Shown here: piece by piece, positions 6,063 through 9,619 of the stretch
Layout of the letters: each line of letters starts with the position of its first letter
How positions within the stretch are numbered: the first letter of the stretch is position 1
Assembly: GCA_024640665.1 (NCBI GenBank)
Contig: JAHEEO010000113.1
Coordinates: 1-9,619, forward strand
DNA: 9,619 bases
From: Rhodospirillales bacterium
GTDB lineage: Bacteria; Pseudomonadota; Gammaproteobacteria; Steroidobacterales; Rariloculaceae
Direction of reading: 5' to 3'
Notes under the pieces: model-generated
Told to the model about the DNA's origin: nothing
The model's database searches: none
Seen by the model: only the letters and a program-made list of their open reading frames with translations
Program-made: the position numbers and the translations under genes

Positions 6063-8801
6063 CTACATCACCGGCACGTCAAATGGATTGTTGTAGTACT
6101 GACCGCCGATATCCAGCCACTCGGCGATAAGGCGCAGCTCGTGCTCACTCAGTCTGCCCGCATGCGTGCCGCCCGGCTCAAAAATCGAGAAGAACCGATT
6201 GGAGTTATTCGCACCAGCTGCGCTCATGGAAGGCGCTACACCGACTGTTACAAGTATCGGATTGCCGTCGACATCGACTTGACCGCTATCGACCAGGCGG
6301 TCTTGCAACGCACCATTGACAACTTCCTGTTCGCTGTCTCCAAAGAGCAACTCGCGATAGGAATTGAAATGGTCCATTTGATCCGGCGATAAGCCGTCAG
6401 TCAGATCGAGTTGCGCAGCGGGTACCGCCGTCTGGTTCATTGTGTCGATAGGCGCGTGGCAACCAGAAGTCGCACATGAGTCGTCCTGCAAGACGATCGT
6501 TGGGTCGACCGGGTCAAGGGTCTGTCGAACGCGCGCCATAATCGGATGAATATGCGTTTCGTAGTTTATAACTGCGCGACAATTCGATGCCCAAGTGGAC
6601 ATGCACGTTGGCAACACTGGCGCAGTAAGTGCAGGGCTAATCACGACATTCGGATCGGCAGGCGTGGCGTTTAAGCCGCCGTATTGATAACTCACTGTCG
6701 CATCCGGCGCGCGCACGGCCGGATCAGTCCAGATATCGTTATAGATGAGGTCAAAGCTCGGCGCGAGAGCATCGGCGGTGTCACAACCCGGAACGGCTGG
6801 CGGACAGGTTACTGAGACCCCTAAGCGCGTACGCACCTCAGCCATCGTTTCGCCGAAGTCGGCAAACAGCGTGCTTACCGTATTAGGAAACGGCACGCTC
6901 GTGCTCTGCGCCCCACCGTAAGCGGGATCGAAAGCTGTTTGGCGACCGTGCGACAACTGTGCGTTCGTCACTGGGTCAACAGCAGCGGGATTGTGACAGC
7001 CGTTGCACCGCAACTCTTGACCGGGGCGCAACTGCAACCAGTTTTGATGCCGAGGCGAGATCCGATGACCATCTGCATCCAAGATGCTCACGGCCAACGG
7101 TACATTGGCCGGCACTTTTACTCGGACAGAACCATCCGGCTCTATCGGTGCATAGCCGACGATTTCGCGCATGCCTTGACGAATGTCGCGGCCAAATGCC
7201 GTGTTGTTCAGGTCAACAAGATCGTCATCAGGAATCGAAACAGCTTTGACTACCCGCAGAAACCGGGCGGGGCGTTGATCGGCCGTCGCCAGCGCGGGAT
7301 CGGCCAGCGCGGCGATGCCCGCCGGAATCGTATCGACGCCATTGATGTCGTAAACACTGCGAATGTTCAAGATGCCAACACTTTCAGCCACTAAATTTGC
7401 GTCGGCACCGCCGCCTTGATCCAGATCAACAATGACCAGCGGTGACGTCCGGGGTTGGGCCGCGACGACATCTGCGATAAAGATCCCCTCCTCACCCACG
7501 ACAATCGGCAGTTGGGTCTGATCGACGGGATCGTACATCCAGATGCCATAGAGCGGCGGCGCAACCTGTACGTTGGGATCCGCGAGATTCTCCGGGGTGC
7601 AGCCCGTGATTGCGGCATTAATGATCACACGGCAATTTGACCAACTCGCGAATACGCGATCGGTACCGTCCCACAGAGGAAATGCCGAACTGAAGCGACC
7701 GCCCGGAGACGGCAAAATGTCCGTTCGCACGTTATTGGATGTTGCTGATACTTGGGCAGGGCCTGGCATGCCGGCATTCAACGCAATCGGCTGCGTGTTC
7801 TCGACATAGGTCGTCGTATCTATTATGGCAACGTCACCGCCCAACTCGGGGTGATCGAATGGCCGGACAATCGCCATGACCCGGCCATCCATCATCTCGT
7901 GCGCATTGACGAATTGAATTTCCGAGCCGTCAGTCCCCGTGTTATGGCTTTCGGCGCCATATAGGAGCTCGAGACTTGTGCCGTCCGGGTTCATCTTGTA
8001 GAGGTTGATGCCATTAACGCCGCCAGCGCGATCCCAGCGGCTGAACAGGATTTGGCCGTTGTCGAGGACCGTTGGCGAATAATCGTGACTCTGATTAAAC
8101 GATATCTGGTGCAGGTCGCTGCCGTCGTTATTCATAACGTGCAGAACCGAGGCGAATTCGTTGCGATTCTCGTCCAATGCCTCGAACTGCGGCTTGCCTT
8201 CGTCTAGCAAGACTGCCTTTGCGGTTCGCTGCCTTGTCGAAGTAAAGACGATGCGATCATCCGGCAAGTAGTGCGGCATGATGTCGTGCCCGTCTTCGGC
8301 CAAAATGTCGGAAGCAATGATCCGGCGTAACGAGTCTGTTTCAATATCGTACTCCCACACATTCCAAGTGGGTTGGTCTTCAGCAGCCAGATTTTCATCA
8401 AACGGCCCACGCATTGAGAACAGCAAACGGTTGCCATCCGCCGAAATCTGTACGCCCATGACGTCACCGAGACCTTGAGTCTCACTTGCCGATACATTGG
8501 TTTCGGGTGCACTCGGGGAGGCGCGGTCGCGAACAAACAGGTCGGTGCCCACGTGGAATCGATCCAAGACGCGTAAGTCCGTGCTGGCTTGTAGAGCCAT
8601 GTTGGCGTCCAACAACGGTCCTTTCGTGTAGGCAATTGGGAAATCCAGCGCTACAGGGTCTGGATCTTGCCCCGTGCCGACGCCGACACTGCCGTCACCG
8701 CCGCTGCACGCGGCCAAAAAGCTTGCGCTGAGCAATCCAATGCTCGCAAGTTGCAGCTTGCGTTTAACAACTGCCAAAGAATAGTTCGCGTATGTGCTCA
8801 T
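6063..8801 (-). CDS. HzsA-like dihaem outer-membrane lipoprotein with PD40 propeller
   Basis: This is a 912-residue protein. Lipobox LAAC (29-32, Ser at +2) makes it a likely outer-membrane lipoprotein. Residues about 110-460 hold TolB/PD40-type propeller strands, such as QISADGNRLLFSMR (118), HYLPDDRIVFTSTR (177), TVLDNGQILFSRWD (244) and HEMMDGRVMAIVRP (301). Residues about 545-615 match the middle domain of the hydrazine synthase alpha subunit (HZS_alpha): EPDGSVRVKVPANVPL, SILDADGH, then a covalent haem site CNGCH (599-603). A C-terminal cytochrome part begins NYETHIHPIM, carries a second haem site CATSGCH (776-782, CX4CH) and ends LSEHELRLIAEWLDIGGQYYNNP. Known hydrazine synthase alpha has the same order: propeller, middle haem, C-terminal haem. 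No beta or gamma subunits are here, so hydrazine synthesis is not implied. Extra Cys pairs (390/401 and others) may be disulfides. The ATG at 8801 is chosen for its AGAGGG site over the ATG at 8825. First gene of the operon. Confidence 0.85.
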   Translation of the reverse strand: MSTYANYSLAVVKRKLQLASIGLLSASFLAACSGGDGSVGVGTGQDPDPVALDFPIAYTKGPLLDANMALQASTDLRVLDRFHVGTDLFVRDRASPSAPETNVSASETQGLGDVMGVQISADGNRLLFSMRGPFDENLAAEDQPTWNVWEYDIETDSLRRIIASDILAEDGHDIMPHYLPDDRIVFTSTRQRTAKAVLLDEGKPQFEALDENRNEFASVLHVMNNDGSDLHQISFNQSHDYSPTVLDNGQILFSRWDRAGGVNGINLYKMNPDGTSLELLYGAESHNTGTDGSEIQFVNAHEMMDGRVMAIVRPFDHPELGGDVAIIDTTTYVENTQPIALNAGMPGPAQVSATSNNVRTDILPSPGGRFSSAFPLWDGTDRVFASWSNCRVIINAAITGCTPENLADPNVQVAPPLYGIWMYDPVDQTQLPIVVGEEGIFIADVVAAQPRTSPLVIVDLDQGGGADANLVAESVGILNIRSVYDINGVDTIPAGIAALADPALATADQRPARFLRVVKAVSIPDDDLVDLNNTAFGRDIRQGMREIVGYAPIEPDGSVRVKVPANVPLAVSILDADGHRISPRHQNWLQLRPGQELRCNGCHNPAAVDPVTNAQLSHGRQTAFDPAYGGAQSTSVPFPNTVSTLFADFGETMAEVRTRLGVSVTCPPAVPGCDTADALAPSFDLIYNDIWTDPAVRAPDATVSYQYGGLNATPADPNVVISPALTAPVLPTCMSTWASNCRAVINYETHIHPIMARVRQTLDPVDPTIVLQDDSCATSGCHAPIDTMNQTAVPAAQLDLTDGLSPDQMDHFNSYRELLFGDSEQEVVNGALQDRLVDSGQVDVDGNPILVTVGVAPSMSAAGANNSNRFFSIFEPGGTHAGRLSEHELRLIAEWLDIGGQYYNNPFDVPVM

Positions 8802-9298
8802 CGGGGTTCCCTCTCCGTTCGACATCGCAGAAATAAGCTTCGGTTTTGTGATTTGCGTCTACTAAACATCGGTCACTTTGCAGTGCATACGCACGCCAAA
8901 CGCGCGAAGCGGATCTACATAACCCAACCTTGCGCCGCGGAAAATTCAACTTAATACCTTCATCCGCAATCATGGGCTTACAAGTTCACCGCTACCGTTA
9001 ACGCGATCACAGAACCTATCCGGACCAAAACTTGGCCTCAATGTGTGAACGAGTTCTCCTTTGGATTTCAATTGAACAGGGGATTAGCGAATCCATTTCA
9101 CTTAACCGACAGTCAATCGAACCCAGCCTCAAAAACTATGCGTTCACTCACCAAATACAGACTACACGTCGGCTAGTGTGGCAGCGAAACTGTCGCGGAA
9201 TTGAGACGTCGCCAATTGCTTACATTTTGGCGGCGATAAATATTTGTGGTGTAGTTTCGCCACGCACAACGTACTTAGCTACCAACAGGACGATGGTA
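8802..9298. promoter_or_regulatory. Divergent intergenic region between the HzsA-like operon and an exported-protein gene
   Basis: This stretch of about 500 bp has no convincing gene on either strand and must contain the promoters of both divergent units. Visible structure includes a perfect 10-bp palindrome TTCAATTGAA (9067-9076) and a 5-bp inverted repeat GGATT-AGCG-AATCC (9081-9094). A weak promoter-like pair faces the operon on the minus strand: TTGAGG, 17 nt, TAGGTT, reading down from about 9041. An AT-rich GATAAATATTT (9235-9245) faces the plus-strand gene. None is strong enough for a firm promoter call. Most of the sequence is unassigned. Confidence 0.5.
8809..8815 (-). promoter_or_regulatory. 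Ribosome binding site of the HzsA-like gene (decides its start)
   Basis: GAGAGGG on the minus strand ends 7 nt before the ATG at 8801. The in-frame ATG at 8825 has no such site and would place this purine run inside the coding region. The 8801 start also gives a normal lipoprotein signal peptide. Confidence 0.7.
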
Positions 9299-9619
9299 AT
9301 GGTCAAGACGCACGGAGCACTAACCTTGAACGAATTAGCGTGTTCATTCGCAAAGCGTAGCGCACAGCTAGCAATAGCTGTAAGCATAATCGCAACAAGC
9401 ACGAGCTTTGCACAAAACCGCGAGCAAGCGCAGCGAATTCATGACCGCCTAGCAGGCGTGCCACCTACTTCTGCTGTGCTTGACCAAATGGTCGCTGCGC
9501 CAGACCCAATCGACGCTGCGATGATCGCCATGGACAATCCCAACTTTTACACGGTAACGCTAAAAAACTTCGCTGCACCGTGGACTAACCGGGACCAAAG
9601 CGTGTTTGTGCCGCTCAAT
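9299..9619 (+). CDS. Exported protein of unknown function, N-terminal fragment (runs off right edge)
   Basis: An open frame of 107 codons runs to the end of the window without a stop. A basic n-region (Lys19, Arg20) and the hydrophobic run QLAIAVSIIATSTSFA form a signal peptide cleaved at about 38/39 before QNREQ. The mature start RIHDRLAGVPPTSAVLDQMV and the later stretch NPNFYTVTLKNFAAPWTNRD look like a structured, conserved domain. I have a vague memory of similar hypothetical proteins in gammaproteobacteria, but I cannot name the family. AGGA at 9287-9290 gives 8-nt spacing to the ATG at 9299. An ATG at 9293 (too close to that site) and a TTG at 9326 (GGAG 8 nt before it) are in-frame alternatives, and the TTG start would give a more compact signal peptide. 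It is divergent from the HzsA-like operon and may share its control region. Confidence 0.7.
   Translation, partial: MVKTHGALTLNELACSFAKRSAQLAIAVSIIATSTSFAQNREQAQRIHDRLAGVPPTSAVLDQMVAAPDPIDAAMIAMDNPNFYTVTLKNFAAPWTNRDQSVFVPLN

Noticed and set aside
6939..7394. A 151-codon plus-strand frame
   Set aside because: It lies wholly antisense inside the HzsA-like gene, at the conserved haem domain, and its translation shows no recognisable fold.
6063..8801. A true hydrazine synthase alpha subunit
   Set aside because: The domain order is alike, but no beta or gamma subunit or other anammox gene is present. The protein carries an outer-membrane-type lipobox, and its neighbours are barrel proteins.
8991..9020. 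A CRP-type operator around TGTGATCGCGTTAACGG on the minus strand
   Set aside because: Only the TGTGA half matches. The second half lacks TCACA.
9220..9402. A 60-residue hydrophobic minus-strand peptide
   Set aside because: It overlaps the signal-peptide region of the exported-protein gene in antisense. Hydrophobicity is expected when such a region is read backwards, and no ribosome site supports it.

Overview
The window looks like part of a Gram-negative chromosome, most likely a gammaproteobacterium. The grounds are lipoproteins with +2 residues compatible with the outer membrane, three outer-membrane barrel proteins ending in Phe, a TonB-type domain, and DUF3570/DUF4266 genes. That assignment is inference; no rRNA or other phylogenetic marker is present. 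I see no insertion sequence, integrase, tRNA, rRNA or CRISPR array. Coding density is high, with clean Shine-Dalgarno sites.

Left region (1-1377, minus strand): a small exported TPR protein is followed after 2 nt by an exported protein with a C-terminal TonB-like domain. After a 43-nt gap carrying a short repeat, the first 28 codons of a probable MATE transporter run off the left edge. Centre-left (1496-2698, plus strand): moeA, molybdopterin molybdenumtransferase, divergent from the TPR gene and convergent with the large operon to its right.

Main region (8801 down to 2737, minus strand): six tightly packed genes form one apparent operon. In order of transcription they are a large HzsA-like lipoprotein (PD40-type propeller motifs, CNGCH and CATSGCH haem sites); an SH3 plus outer-membrane barrel protein; a lipobox-bearing barrel protein; a TlpA-like thiol-disulfide protein; a small DUF4266 lipoprotein with a glycine-cysteine tail; and a DUF3570 barrel protein. 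Junctions range from a 31-nt overlap to a 25-nt gap. All six carry export signals, so the set looks like one cell-envelope system: a surface or outer-membrane dihaem protein, three barrels, a thioredoxin-fold partner and a Cys-tailed lipoprotein. Its substrate cannot be read from the sequence. A redox or electron-transfer role is the most economical inference.

Right edge (8802-9619): a gap of about 500 bp separates the operon from a divergent plus-strand gene for an exported protein, of which the first 107 codons are present.
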